64,000 nucleotides of DNA, from positions 4,676 through 68,675 of the forward strand of contig UQYT01000008.1 of assembly GCA_900545405.1 (NCBI GenBank), read 5' to 3'. The position numbers and the translations under genes are program-made. Source of the stretch: an uncultured Eubacteriales bacterium (lineage in GTDB: Bacteria > Bacillota > Clostridia > Oscillospirales > Oscillospiraceae). Positions 16,438 through 24,468 of this stretch are shown here, piece by piece (the first letter of the stretch is position 1; every line of letters begins with the position of its first letter). The notes below the pieces were generated by a model. The model searched no databases, had not been told where the DNA came from, and saw only the letters and a program-made list of their open reading frames with translations.

Positions 16438-17964
16438 ATGCTTACGATAGACAAACTCAGCGTCACCTGCCGCAGCGACCTGCGCTGCATACTCTCGGAC
16501 TTTTCGCTCCAGCTCGGCCCGGGCGAGCGCGCCGCGCTCATCGGTGAGGAGGGTGACGGGAAGTCCACCCTCCTGCGCCTCATCCACGACCCCGCCCTCG
16601 CAGAGGGCTACGTCGAGTGGAGCGGCGCCGTCTCCCCCGGCGGGCGCACGGGCTATCTGCCCCAGGAGCTCTCCCCCGCCGAGCTCGACGCCCCCGCGCG
16701 GCGGCTCTTTGACGCTTCGCGCGGCTTTGGGCGGCTCACGCCCAGGGAGCGCGCCGCCCTGGCCGCCGAGCTGGGGCTCGACGCCGCGATGTTCGCCTCG
16801 GAGCGGCCGCTCAGGGAGTTTTCCGGCGGCGAGAGGATAAAGCTCCAGCTCGCGGCCCTCGCCGCCGAGGAACCCGAGCTCTACCTGCTCGACGAGCCCT
16901 CTAACGACCTCGACCTCGCCTCGCTCGAGTGGCTGGAGGACTTCATACTCAGCCGCGGGCAGCCCGTGCTCTTCGTCTCGCACGACGAGACGCTCATAGA
17001 GCGCACGGCGAACGTCATCGTCCACCTGGAGCTGCTGCGGCGCAAGACGGCGCCCCGCGCCACGGTGGCGAGGGTGCCCTACCGCGTCTATGTGGAGTCG
17101 CGCTGCCGCGCGCTCGCCAGGCAGGAGCAGGCGGCGCGCAAGGAGCGGGAGGAGTTCGACCGCAAGCTCGAGCGCTACCGCCAGATACGCCAGAAGGTCG
17201 AGAGCGCCCAGGCGAACCTCACCCGCCAGGACCCGCACGGCGGGCGGCTGCTCAAGAAGAAGATGCACTCCGTCCAGGCCATTGGCCGCCGCTTTGAGCG
17301 CGAGCGCGAGAGGCTGACCGCCATGCCCGAGGCCGAGGAGGCCATCTTCCTCGCCTTCCCGGCCGAGGCCGCGATACCGCGCGGCAAGCGGGTGCTCGAC
17401 CTCGTGCTGCCCCGGCTGGAGGCCGGCGGCAGGCTGCTCGCGCGGGACATAGAGCTGCACGTCGCGGGGCCGGAGCGCGTCTGCATCCTAGGCGGCAACG
17501 GCGTGGGCAAGACCACGCTGCTCCGGCGCATAGCCGACGAGCTTCTGCCCCGCCGGGACATCCGCGCCGCCTACATGCCCCAGGAGTTCGGCGAGCGGCT
17601 GGACGGCGCGCTGAGCCCCGTGGAGCTCCTGAACCGCTCGGGCAGCCGTGAGGAGGAGCAGCGGATACGCGCCCTGCTGGGCAGCCTGCGCTACACCTCG
17701 CTCGAGATGGAGCGCCCCTGCTCCGCCCTCTCAGGCGGCCAGCGCGCCAAGCTGCTGCTGGCCTCGATGGCGCTCGAGCGCGCCGACGTGCTCATCCTCG
17801 ACGAGCCGACGCGGAACCTCTCGCCGCTCTCAGGGCCGGTGGTGCGGGAGATGCTGCGCGCCTTCGGCGGCGCGGTCATCAGTGTCTCGCACGACAGGAA
17901 GTTCATCTCCGAGGTCTCCACACGCGCATACGAGCTGGACCCGGACGGGCTCACCGAGCTCTGA
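16438..17964 (+). CDS. ABC-F family ATP-binding protein
   Basis: A 508-residue protein with two ABC ATPase domains and no membrane domain, the layout of ABC-F proteins that act on the ribosome as translation factors or antibiotic-resistance proteins. Domain 1 has GEEGDGKST, FSGGERIKLQLA and LYLLDEPSNDLD. Domain 2 has GGNGVGKTT, LSGGQRAKLLLA and VLILDEPTRNLSP. Between them is a charged linker (about 210-310) with RLLKKKMHSVQAI, where the ribosome-contacting arm lies. ATG 16438 follows AAAGGAG at 11 bases; in-frame codons from 16321 lack a binding site. The long leader suggests drug-responsive control, as known for several resistance ABC-Fs. Confidence 0.88.
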   Translation: MLTIDKLSVTCRSDLRCILSDFSLQLGPGERAALIGEEGDGKSTLLRLIHDPALAEGYVEWSGAVSPGGRTGYLPQELSPAELDAPARRLFDASRGFGRLTPRERAALAAELGLDAAMFASERPLREFSGGERIKLQLAALAAEEPELYLLDEPSNDLDLASLEWLEDFILSRGQPVLFVSHDETLIERTANVIVHLELLRRKTAPRATVARVPYRVYVESRCRALARQEQAARKEREEFDRKLERYRQIRQKVESAQANLTRQDPHGGRLLKKKMHSVQAIGRRFERERERLTAMPEAEEAIFLAFPAEAAIPRGKRVLDLVLPRLEAGGRLLARDIELHVAGPERVCILGGNGVGKTTLLRRIADELLPRRDIRAAYMPQEFGERLDGALSPVELLNRSGSREEEQRIRALLGSLRYTSLEMERPCSALSGGQRAKLLLASMALERADVLILDEPTRNLSPLSGPVVREMLRAFGGAVISVSHDRKFISEVSTRAYELDPDGLTEL

Positions 17965-17970
17965 GCCTAA

Positions 17971-17999
17971 GGCCCCGCCCTCATCGGGCGGGGCCTTTT
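17971..17999 (+). terminator. Intrinsic terminator after the ABC-F gene
   Basis: GGCCCCGCCC and GGGCGGGGCC form a perfect 10-bp stem around TCATC, followed by TTTT. Confidence 0.9.
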
Positions 18000-18008
18000 C
18001 GTATGCGC

Positions 18009-18038
18009 TTGGCAAGGACGCGCGGGCGGTGGTATACT
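18009..18038 (+). promoter_or_regulatory. Promoter for the UvrD/PcrA helicase
   Basis: TTGGCA (18009-18014), 18-base spacer, TATACT (18033-18038). Transcription near 18045 excludes the ATG at 18003 as start. Confidence 0.6.
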
Positions 18039-18059
18039 TGGAAAAAAGGGGGCGAGGAC

Positions 18060-20216
18060 TTGGACATATTCGAGGGACTCAACAGCGCGCAGCGCGAGGC
18101 GGTGGCCTCTACGGAGGGCTACATCCGCGTCGTGGCGGGCGCGGGCTCGGGCAAGACCCGGGCGCTGGCGCGCCGCTTTGCCTATCTCGTTAATGACCTG
18201 GGCGTCACGCCGGGCAGCATACTCTGCGTGACCTTCACCAACAAGTCCGCCGCCGAGATGCGCCAGCGCATCCGCGCCCTGACCGGCGACAGCGACACGG
18301 GCCACATCTGCACCTTCCACAGCTTCTGCGTCACCGTCTTGCAGGAGGACAGCCATGCCGTGCAGTACCCGAAGAGCTTCCTCGTCCTCGACAACGCGGA
18401 CATCGACGCCATGCTCGCGCGCATATACGAAGAGCGCGGCCTCACGCTGCGGCACATGACCTATTCCGACGCGCGGGACATGATAGAGATACGCAAGGGC
18501 ATAGAGGACCCGGAGTACTACCTTGACATGATAGACATGGACCTCGAGACGCTGCACCGCAAGTATCTCGACGCCGTCTCCGTGCGCGACATCATCTTCT
18601 ACGGCTATCTCTACGAGGAGAAAAAGTGCTTCGGCCTCGACTACAACGACCTCATCTTCTTCACGCTCTACATCTTCCAGCAGGACCGGGAGATACGCCA
18701 AAAGTGGCAGGAGCGGCTGCAATACATCATGGTGGACGAGTTTCAGGACATCGACAAGCCGCAGTACCGGCTCATGCGCGCCCTCTGCGGCTATCACAGG
18801 AACCTCTTCATCGTCGGCGACCCGGACCAGACCATCTACACCTGGCGCGGCGCGAGCGTGAAGTACCTGCTCGACTTCGATAAGGAGTTCCCCGGGACGC
18901 GGACCATCATGATGATGCTAAACTACCGCTCCACGCCCGAGATACTCGCCGCGGCCAACTCGCTCATAGCGCAGAACCAAAACCGCATGAAAAAGGAGCT
19001 CACGCCCACCCTGCCCTCCGGCGCGCCGGTGGTCTGGATGCACTGCGAGAGCCCCGAGGACGAGGCCGGGCGCATTGCCGAGCGCATAATGGCCCTGCAC
19101 GACGAGGGCGTGCCCTATCGCGACATGACGCTGCTCTATCGCGCGCACTATGTCACGCGCACCATCGAGGAGGTGTTCATCCGCCTCAAGCTGCCCTACG
19201 TCATATACAGCGGCGTGCAGTTCTTCGCCCGCGCGGAGGTCAAGGACGCGCTATCGTACCTGCGCCTCATCGCCTACCGCGACGACCTCTCCTTCATGCG
19301 CGTGGCCAACGTGCCGAGGCGGAACCTCGGGCGGCGGCGCATGGAATTTCTGCGCGAGTACGCAGCGAAAAACGCCTGCTCGCTCTATGACGCGCTCTGC
19401 CGCTGCCTCGACGACGAGCTCTTCCGCGGCACCAAGGCCCGGCGGCTCGTCTCGCTCGTCGAGGAGCTCTCCGCCGGCTGCGAGGGCCGGAGCATCGCGG
19501 AGCTGCTCAGCGAGGTGCTGAACCGCAGCGGCTATGAGGAATATCTCCGCACCGAGGGCAGCCAGGAGCGGCTGGACAACCTCGCGGAGCTCAAGCAGTC
19601 CGTCCGCGAATACGAGGAGACGAGCGGCGAGGAGTGCTCCCTCACGCACTACCTCAGCCACGTCGCGCTCTTTTCAAACAGCGACGCGGACACGGGGCGC
19701 GACGCCGTGAAGCTCATGACCATCCACGCGGCGAAGGGACTGGAGTTCCCCTATGTCTTTCTCTGCTGCCTGAACGAGGGCATACTCCCCTCCAAAAAGA
19801 CCGACTCGCCCGAGGGCATGGAGGAGGAGCGCCGCCTCGCCTTCGTGGCGCTCACGCGCGCCAAGCGCGGCCTGGTGCTCTCCGACAGCGAGGGCCGGGG
19901 GCACGACGGCGCGCCGCGCTATCCCTCGCGCTTTCTGCTTGAAATAGACCGGGGCCTGCTCGTCCAGGACGGCAGACCCCGCGAGAGCCTCGTCTCCGAG
20001 GCCCGGGAATATATCTCGGCGCACACGGCGCGCCTCTCCGGCGCCTCGGACGCGCCGCAGGAGCTCTTTGCCCCCGGTGACCGCGTGCGTCACGCCGCCT
20101 TCGGCGACGGCACGGTGCTCGAGGTGGACGCGGCCCGCCGCGTCTATGTCATCAAGTTCGACAAGACGCCGACGCCCAGGACGCTGACCCTCCGCGTCCG
20201 GCTGCAGCGCATCTGA
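18060..20216 (+). CDS. pcrA: UvrD/PcrA family ATP-dependent DNA helicase
   Basis: A superfamily 1A 3'-5' helicase of 718 residues used in repair and in removing proteins from DNA. Motifs in order: AGAGSGKT (I), FTNKSAAEMRQR (Ia), VDEFQDID (II), GDPDQTIYTWRGA (III), LNYRST (IV), HAAKGLEFPYVFLCCLNEG (V) and EERRLAFVALTRAK (VI). The C-terminal 45 residues (GDRVRHAAFGDGTVLEV) form the Tudor-like RNA polymerase-binding domain of PcrA. I chose TTG 18060, giving LDIFEGLNSAQ, with GGGGGCGAGG just upstream; the ATG at 18003 lies inside the promoter. Its stop is 2 bases from that of the convergent epimerase gene. Confidence 0.9.
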   Translation: MDIFEGLNSAQREAVASTEGYIRVVAGAGSGKTRALARRFAYLVNDLGVTPGSILCVTFTNKSAAEMRQRIRALTGDSDTGHICTFHSFCVTVLQEDSHAVQYPKSFLVLDNADIDAMLARIYEERGLTLRHMTYSDARDMIEIRKGIEDPEYYLDMIDMDLETLHRKYLDAVSVRDIIFYGYLYEEKKCFGLDYNDLIFFTLYIFQQDREIRQKWQERLQYIMVDEFQDIDKPQYRLMRALCGYHRNLFIVGDPDQTIYTWRGASVKYLLDFDKEFPGTRTIMMMLNYRSTPEILAAANSLIAQNQNRMKKELTPTLPSGAPVVWMHCESPEDEAGRIAERIMALHDEGVPYRDMTLLYRAHYVTRTIEEVFIRLKLPYVIYSGVQFFARAEVKDALSYLRLIAYRDDLSFMRVANVPRRNLGRRRMEFLREYAAKNACSLYDALCRCLDDELFRGTKARRLVSLVEELSAGCEGRSIAELLSEVLNRSGYEEYLRTEGSQERLDNLAELKQSVREYEETSGEECSLTHYLSHVALFSNSDADTGRDAVKLMTIHAAKGLEFPYVFLCCLNEGILPSKKTDSPEGMEEERRLAFVALTRAKRGLVLSDSEGRGHDGAPRYPSRFLLEIDRGLLVQDGRPRESLVSEAREYISAHTARLSGASDAPQELFAPGDRVRHAAFGDGTVLEVDAARRVYVIKFDKTPTPRTLTLRVRLQRI

Positions 20217-20218
20217 GC

Positions 20219-21097
20219 TCACAGGCCCAGGAGGCGGATGCTCAGGCGGTTTTCATAGACCTCGCCGGGCGCGAGGACGCGGATGTCCGGCTGGCGCTCC
20301 AGGTCCTCCACCACGTCCTGGCGCGAGGGCAGGCTCAGCCAGGGCTCGATGCAGACGAAGGGCGCCTCCGTCTCCGGCGTGTGCCAGAAGGCGATGTAGT
20401 TCATGTCGGGATAGCTGAGCTCCACGCCGTGCGCGTCCTTGTCGGTTTTGAGCGTGACGGTGCCCGGGGTGCCGCGCAGGATCACCGCGTCGTGGTCAAA
20501 GAGCCCGTGGCGGAGGGGTATGGCGTTATTTTCGAGCGCGTAGGGCGCCTCCTCGCCGGAGATGTAGTACTTGGGCGAGAGCAGCACCTGCCGCGGCTCG
20601 CAGGGGCCGGCAAACTCGAGGCGGTAGTCCTCAAAGCGCAGCCCCGGCGCGAGCGGGACGTTGAAGCCCGGGTGCCCGCCGAGGCCGAAGGGCATGTCCG
20701 CCCCTCCCCTGTTCGCCACGCGGTAGATGACGCGCAGCGTGTCGCCGGAGAGCTCGTAGATGAGGCCGAACTTGAAGTCGAATGGATAGCTCGCGCGCGT
20801 CTCGTCGTTTGCGCGGATGGTGAGGGTGAGACGCGTGTCCGAGACCGTCTCCGCCTCGAACTCCATGCCGCGCGCAAAGCCGTGGCGGCCCATGTTATGG
20901 CGCTCGCCGCGCCAGATATAGCTGTCCTCCGTCAGGCGGCCGACGTAGGGGAAGATGTTCGTCGCGCGGCTGTGCCAGAAGCGCGCGTCCCCCTGCCAGA
21001 GGTATTCGGTGCCGTCCGCGCCGCGTATAGACTGAAGCTCAGCGCCCTTTGTGGAGACCCGGACTCGGAGCTTTTCGTTTTCTATGCAGTATTCCAT
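20219..21097 (-). CDS. Aldose 1-epimerase family protein (LacX-like)
   Basis: A 292-residue beta-sandwich protein of the galactose mutarotase superfamily, LacX-like branch. Family features are GAELQSIRGADGTEYLWQGD near the start, FPYVGRL, MGRHGFAR and FGLGGHPGFNVPL, which holds the conserved His, and a late CIEPWLSLPS with the conserved Glu. Such enzymes interconvert alpha and beta sugar anomers; the substrate is unknown. GGGAGG precedes ATG 21097. The gene is monocistronic and convergent with the helicase. Confidence 0.87.
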   Translation of the reverse strand: MEYCIENEKLRVRVSTKGAELQSIRGADGTEYLWQGDARFWHSRATNIFPYVGRLTEDSYIWRGERHNMGRHGFARGMEFEAETVSDTRLTLTIRANDETRASYPFDFKFGLIYELSGDTLRVIYRVANRGGADMPFGLGGHPGFNVPLAPGLRFEDYRLEFAGPCEPRQVLLSPKYYISGEEAPYALENNAIPLRHGLFDHDAVILRGTPGTVTLKTDKDAHGVELSYPDMNYIAFWHTPETEAPFVCIEPWLSLPSRQDVVEDLERQPDIRVLAPGEVYENRLSIRLLGL

Positions 21098-21127
21098 GGT
21101 GATGACCTCCCGCTTGGTGCTGGAAAC

Positions 21128-21156
21128 ATTGTATCATCTTCCCATATGTCCCGCAA
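21128..21156 (-). promoter_or_regulatory. Promoter for the LacX-like gene
   Basis: Minus strand TTGCGG (21151-21156), 17-base spacer, TACAAT (21128-21133). Confidence 0.55.
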
Positions 21157-21213
21157 TATCCCCGCGCGTTTTGCGACTTATTTGGTGAGACCGGAATGAA
21201 AGGAGGCGGAGCT

Positions 21214-21771
21214 GTGGAGGACAGGGACATAGTCGCCCTCTACCACGCCCGGAGCGAGAGCGCGATAGAGGAGACGGCGAGGAAGTACGGCGCGTTCTGC
21301 CTGCGCATCGCGCTGAACCTGCTGGGCGTCCGTGAGGACGCAGACGAGTGCGTGAACGACACTTACCTTGCCGCGTGGACCCGGATGCCGCCGGAGCTTC
21401 CGGCCAGCCTGAGGGTCTTCCTGGGCCGCATAACGCGAAACCTCTCCATCAGCCGCTACCGGCTGCTGCGCGCGCAAAAGCGCTATGCCGGCATGGACGC
21501 GCTGCTCTCGGAGCTCGACGACTGCGTGCCCGCGCCGCAGACGGTGGAGCAGGTGCTCGACGCCATGGAGCTGACGCGGCACATCGAAAGCTGGCTCGGC
21601 ACGCTCCCGGAGCGCGAGCGGCGGCTCTTTGTGCGGCGCTACTGGTACGGCGAGGCGCTGGGCCCGCTGGCGGCTGCGGAGGGCGTGAAGCCCGCGCAGC
21701 TGGCGCAGCTGATGCTCCGGCTCAGGAGGTCGCTCAGGGCCTATCTTGAAGCGGAGGGAGCCGAAATATGA
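21214..21771 (+). CDS. ECF-type RNA polymerase sigma factor
   Basis: A 185-residue sigma-70 family factor with only regions 2 and 4, as in ECF sigmas. Region 2 (about 20-85) reads REDADECVNDTYLAAW and GRITRNLSISRYR; region 4 (about 118-178) reads LPERERRLFVRRYWYGEAL with a helix-turn-helix to RRSLRAYLEAEG. GTG 21214 is chosen because AAAGGAGG lies 7 bases before it, while ATG 21196 overlaps that site. Its TGA overlaps the ATG of the serpin-bearing gene (ATGA), the tight coupling usual for a sigma factor and its anti-sigma. Likely an extracytoplasmic stress or protease-response regulator, by inference. Confidence 0.9.
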   Translation: MEDRDIVALYHARSESAIEETARKYGAFCLRIALNLLGVREDADECVNDTYLAAWTRMPPELPASLRVFLGRITRNLSISRYRLLRAQKRYAGMDALLSELDDCVPAPQTVEQVLDAMELTRHIESWLGTLPERERRLFVRRYWYGEALGPLAAAEGVKPAQLAQLMLRLRRSLRAYLEAEGAEI

Positions 21772-23099
21772 GCGAAAAAAGCGAAAAGATCTACGAGGCG
21801 GTCACGAACATCTCCGACGAGCTGGTCGAGAGCGCCGGAGCAAAGCGCAAAAGGCCCCGCAGGGCCTGGCATATCAGCGCCGTCGCGGCGGTACTTGTCG
21901 TGGTCATCGCCGCGGCGCTGCTGCGGCCCGGCGGCTCGGCGCTCGTGATAGCGGAGGCGGCGTATGACGGGCACGAGCGACTGCCGGACGGCATTTCGGC
22001 GCCGTACGGCTGTTTCGAGGCGCTGACGGCGCAGTTTCTCTCCGGCGCGGGCGAGGAAAACGCCGTGCTCTCGCCGGTGAACATCTACATGGCCCTTGCC
22101 ATGCTCGCAGAGCTGACGGACGGCGAGAGCCGGGGCCAGCTGCTGGAGCTCATCGGCATCGAAAGCGTGGAGGCGCTGCGGGAGCAGGCGTCGGCCATCT
22201 GGAAAGCCGGCAGCGGTGAGAGCGACGAGTGCACGAGCCTGCTCGCCGCCTCCATCTGGCTGCGCGACGACATCGGCTATGTGCAGGACACGATGGACAC
22301 TCTTGCGGACGTCTACTACGCCTCGTCCTACCGGGGCGAGATGGGCACGGCGGAGCTGGACGGGGCCATCCAGGGCTGGCTGAACGAGCAGACGCGCGGG
22401 CTGCTGGAGGAGCAGGCCGCGTCCATCAAGACGGACCCGCTGACCGTCCTGCTGCTGGCGACGACTCTCTATTACAGCGCACAGTGGACGGACGAGTTCA
22501 ACGAGGAGCTCAACTACACCGACGTCTTTCACGCCCCGTCGGGCGACGTGGACGCCGGGTACATGTATGCCGGGAAGTTCATGGACTATTACAGCGGCGA
22601 GGGCTGGGGCGCGGTGCGGCTCGGTCTCCGGGGCGGGCACGGCATGTGGTTCATCCTCCCCGACGAGGGCGTAAGCGCGGACGCGCTGCTGGAGGACGCC
22701 GAGGTCATGCGGCTGATGTCCGCCGGCGAGGCGGGCGGGGGCGAGTATGCGAGGGTATACCTCTCCGTGCCGAAGTTCGACATCGCCTCTCAGCTCGACC
22801 TCATAGATGGGCTGAAGGTGCTGGGCGTCACGGATGTATTTGACAGCGCAGTCTCGGACTTCACGCCGATGACGGCGGACGCGGACGAGATATGCGTCAC
22901 CACGGCGACGCACGCGGCGCGGGTGAAGATAGACGAGGACGGCGTGGAGGCCGCCGCCTTCACGGTACTGGAACCCGGCGACACTGCGCCGATGCCGCCG
23001 GAGCTGGAGATACACTTCACGCTCGACCGGCCCTTCCTCTTCTCCGTCGTCACCGGCGACGGCCTGCCGCTCTTTGCGGGTATAGTGAATACGCCGTGA
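21768..23099 (+). CDS. Membrane-anchored serpin with anti-sigma-like N-terminus
   Basis: A 443-residue protein. Residues 1-33 are cytoplasmic: EKIYEAVTNISDELVES, a motif I associate with clostridial proteins encoded after ECF sigma genes, then the basic KRKRPRR. Residues 35-53 form one membrane helix. Residues 75-443 are a serpin (protease inhibitor): NAVLSPVNIYMALAMLAELT, LLLATTLYYSAQWTDEF, a reactive-centre hinge DEDGVEAAAFT (about 390-399) with the small residues an inhibitory serpin needs, and FTLDRPFLFSV at the end. Small residues after the hinge (GDTAP) hint at an elastase-like target. The serpin would face outside the cell. Coupled to the sigma gene by an ATGA overlap. Confidence 0.85.
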   Translation: MSEKSEKIYEAVTNISDELVESAGAKRKRPRRAWHISAVAAVLVVVIAAALLRPGGSALVIAEAAYDGHERLPDGISAPYGCFEALTAQFLSGAGEENAVLSPVNIYMALAMLAELTDGESRGQLLELIGIESVEALREQASAIWKAGSGESDECTSLLAASIWLRDDIGYVQDTMDTLADVYYASSYRGEMGTAELDGAIQGWLNEQTRGLLEEQAASIKTDPLTVLLLATTLYYSAQWTDEFNEELNYTDVFHAPSGDVDAGYMYAGKFMDYYSGEGWGAVRLGLRGGHGMWFILPDEGVSADALLEDAEVMRLMSAGEAGGGEYARVYLSVPKFDIASQLDLIDGLKVLGVTDVFDSAVSDFTPMTADADEICVTTATHAARVKIDEDGVEAAAFTVLEPGDTAPMPPELEIHFTLDRPFLFSVVTGDGLPLFAGIVNTP

Positions 23100-23110
23100 G
23101 GCAAAAGAAG

Positions 23111-23138
23111 AACCCCGGTCTCGTCTGAGACCGGGGTT
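23111..23138. terminator. Bidirectional terminator between serpin and tRNA operons
   Basis: AACCCCGGTCTC and GAGACCGGGGTT form a 12-bp stem around GTCT. The minus side has a T-rich tail (TTCTTCTTTT), suited to ending the tRNA operon. Confidence 0.85.
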
Positions 23139-23213
23139 TGGAGGCGCCATCCGGATTTGAACCGGAGAATCGGGGATTTGCAGTCCCCTGCCTTACCACT
23201 TGGCTATGGCGCC
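23139..23213 (-). tRNA. tRNA-Cys (GCA)
   Basis: The cloverleaf reads on the minus strand: acceptor GGCGCCA/TGGCGCC, anticodon stem GGGGA/TCCCC with loop CTGCAAA, T loop TTCAAAT, encoded CCA. Last gene of the tRNA operon. Confidence 0.97.
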
Positions 23214-23230
23214 GAAATATTCTATTATGG

Positions 23231-23264
23231 GTTCCGGCGAAACTATTCCTAGTCTCGCCGGAAC
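23231..23264 (-). repeat. Hairpin between tRNA-Gly and tRNA-Cys
   Basis: GTTCCGGCGA and TCGCCGGAAC form a perfect 10-bp stem with a 14-base loop. There is no T run. It may help processing of the precursor or be a relic. Confidence 0.6.
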
Positions 23265-23265
23265 A

Positions 23266-23341
23266 TGGAGCGGGCAACGAGATTCGAACTCGCTACCTCC
23301 ACCTTGGCAAGGTGGCGCTCTGCCAAATGAGCTATGCCCGC
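23266..23341 (-). tRNA. tRNA-Gly (GCC)
   Basis: Acceptor GCGGGCA/TGCCCGC, anticodon stem CCACC/GGTGG with loop TTGCCAA, T loop TTCGAAT, encoded CCA. Confidence 0.97.
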
Positions 23342-23344
23342 AGA

Positions 23345-23420
<76 letters not shown>

Positions 23421-23452
23421 ATATTCTATTTCCCCGCCGCTGAAAGGATTAC

Positions 23453-23529
23453 TGGTGGGAACAACTGGACTCGAACCAGTGACCCCTTGCTTGTAAGGCA
23501 AGTGCTCTAACCGGCTGAGCTATGCTCCC
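23453..23529 (-). tRNA. tRNA-Val (UAC)
   Basis: Acceptor GGGAGCA/TGTTCCC, anticodon stem CTTGC/GCAAG with loop CTTACAA (anticodon TAC), T loop TTCGAGT, encoded CCA. First gene of the tRNA operon. Confidence 0.97.
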
Positions 23530-23546
23530 GGATAAGCGGCTTTGTC

Positions 23547-23575
23547 ATTATACTAAACACCCCCTGTATTGTCAA
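23547..23575 (-). promoter_or_regulatory. Consensus promoter for the tRNA operon
   Basis: Minus strand TTGACA (23570-23575), 17-base spacer, TATAAT (23547-23552): a perfect sigma-A consensus, as expected for a stable RNA operon. Confidence 0.92.
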
Positions 23576-23583
23576 TATCTTTT

Positions 23584-24462
23584 TCAAAAATTTTTTCCCT
23601 TTGCTATTTCCCTCAATTCCGCGGGCGTAAAACTGTACACCTTGTCGCAAAACTGACAACTGACCTCTGTATTCTCGCCCGAAGCGGCCATGTCCTCCAG
23701 CTCCGCCGCGCCGCAGCTCTCCAGGGCCGCCGCAACGCGCTCCCGGCTGCACGAGCAGCGGTACTCCACCGGCACGCGCATGACGATGTCGTACTCCATG
23801 CCCTTGAGCACCTGCGCGGGCACGGCGTCAAGGCCGTCCTCGTCGAGCACGGTGGTCAGCTGGTCCATGCAGAGGATGTTGTCCTCGAGCTTTGCTATGA
23901 GCTCCTCGGGCGCGCCGGGCATGAGCTGCACGATGAAGCCGCCCGCCGCCTTTATCGTCCTGTCGGTGTCCACCAGGACGCCCAGGCCCACGGCTGCCGG
24001 TATCTGCTCGCTCTCGACCATATACTGCGCCAGGTCCTCCGCTATCTCGCCCGTCACGAGCTCCGTGGAGCCCACGTAGGGCTCCTTGAGCCCGATATCG
24101 CGGCTGACGGTCAGCATGCCGTCAGTGCCCACGAGGCCGCCCACGTCGAGCTTGCCGTCCTTGCGCAGGGGCAGGTCGGCCTTCGGCTCCGTCACATAGC
24201 CGCGGACGTTGCCGCTGCTGTCGGACACGGCGATGACGCTGCCCACCGGGCCGCCGCCGTTGACGCGGATGGTCAGGGAGGCGTCCTCCTCCTTCATCAG
24301 CTCGCCCAGCATGGACGCGCCGCAGAGCGTCCTGCCCAGCGCGGCCGAGGCCGTGGGCGACAGGCCGTGTATTTCCCGGGCACGCTCCACCGTGGCCCTC
24401 GCGCTTATGGCGGATATCTTCACAAGGCCGTCCCTGGTAACGGCTCTGACTATTTCGTCCAT
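23584..24462 (-). CDS. hslO: Hsp33 redox-regulated chaperone
   Basis: A 292-residue Hsp33, a holdase chaperone switched on by oxidative unfolding. The N-terminal substrate-binding domain is typical (LGRTLCGASMLGELMK, GPVGSVIAVSD, VRGYVTEP). The C-terminal redox switch has four Zn-binding cysteines, CSCS and CQFC, in the family spacing, so it should be oxidation-sensitive. Last gene of a three-gene run (YerC-like, methyltransferase, hslO). Confidence 0.95.
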   Translation of the reverse strand: MDEIVRAVTRDGLVKISAISARATVERAREIHGLSPTASAALGRTLCGASMLGELMKEEDASLTIRVNGGGPVGSVIAVSDSSGNVRGYVTEPKADLPLRKDGKLDVGGLVGTDGMLTVSRDIGLKEPYVGSTELVTGEIAEDLAQYMVESEQIPAAVGLGVLVDTDRTIKAAGGFIVQLMPGAPEELIAKLEDNILCMDQLTTVLDEDGLDAVPAQVLKGMEYDIVMRVPVEYRCSCSRERVAAALESCGAAELEDMAASGENTEVSCQFCDKVYSFTPAELREIAKGKNF

Positions 24463-24468
24463 TTTGAG

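Noticed and set aside
16242..16547. 101-codon frame across the ABC-F leader as a protein
   Set aside because: Composition is Arg/Pro/Leu-rich, it runs into the ABC-F gene in another frame, and the DNA is better explained by RNA structure.
18003..18059. ATG at 18003 as start of the helicase
   Set aside because: It lies upstream of and inside the promoter 18009-18038 and lacks a ribosome binding site; TTG 18060 has one.
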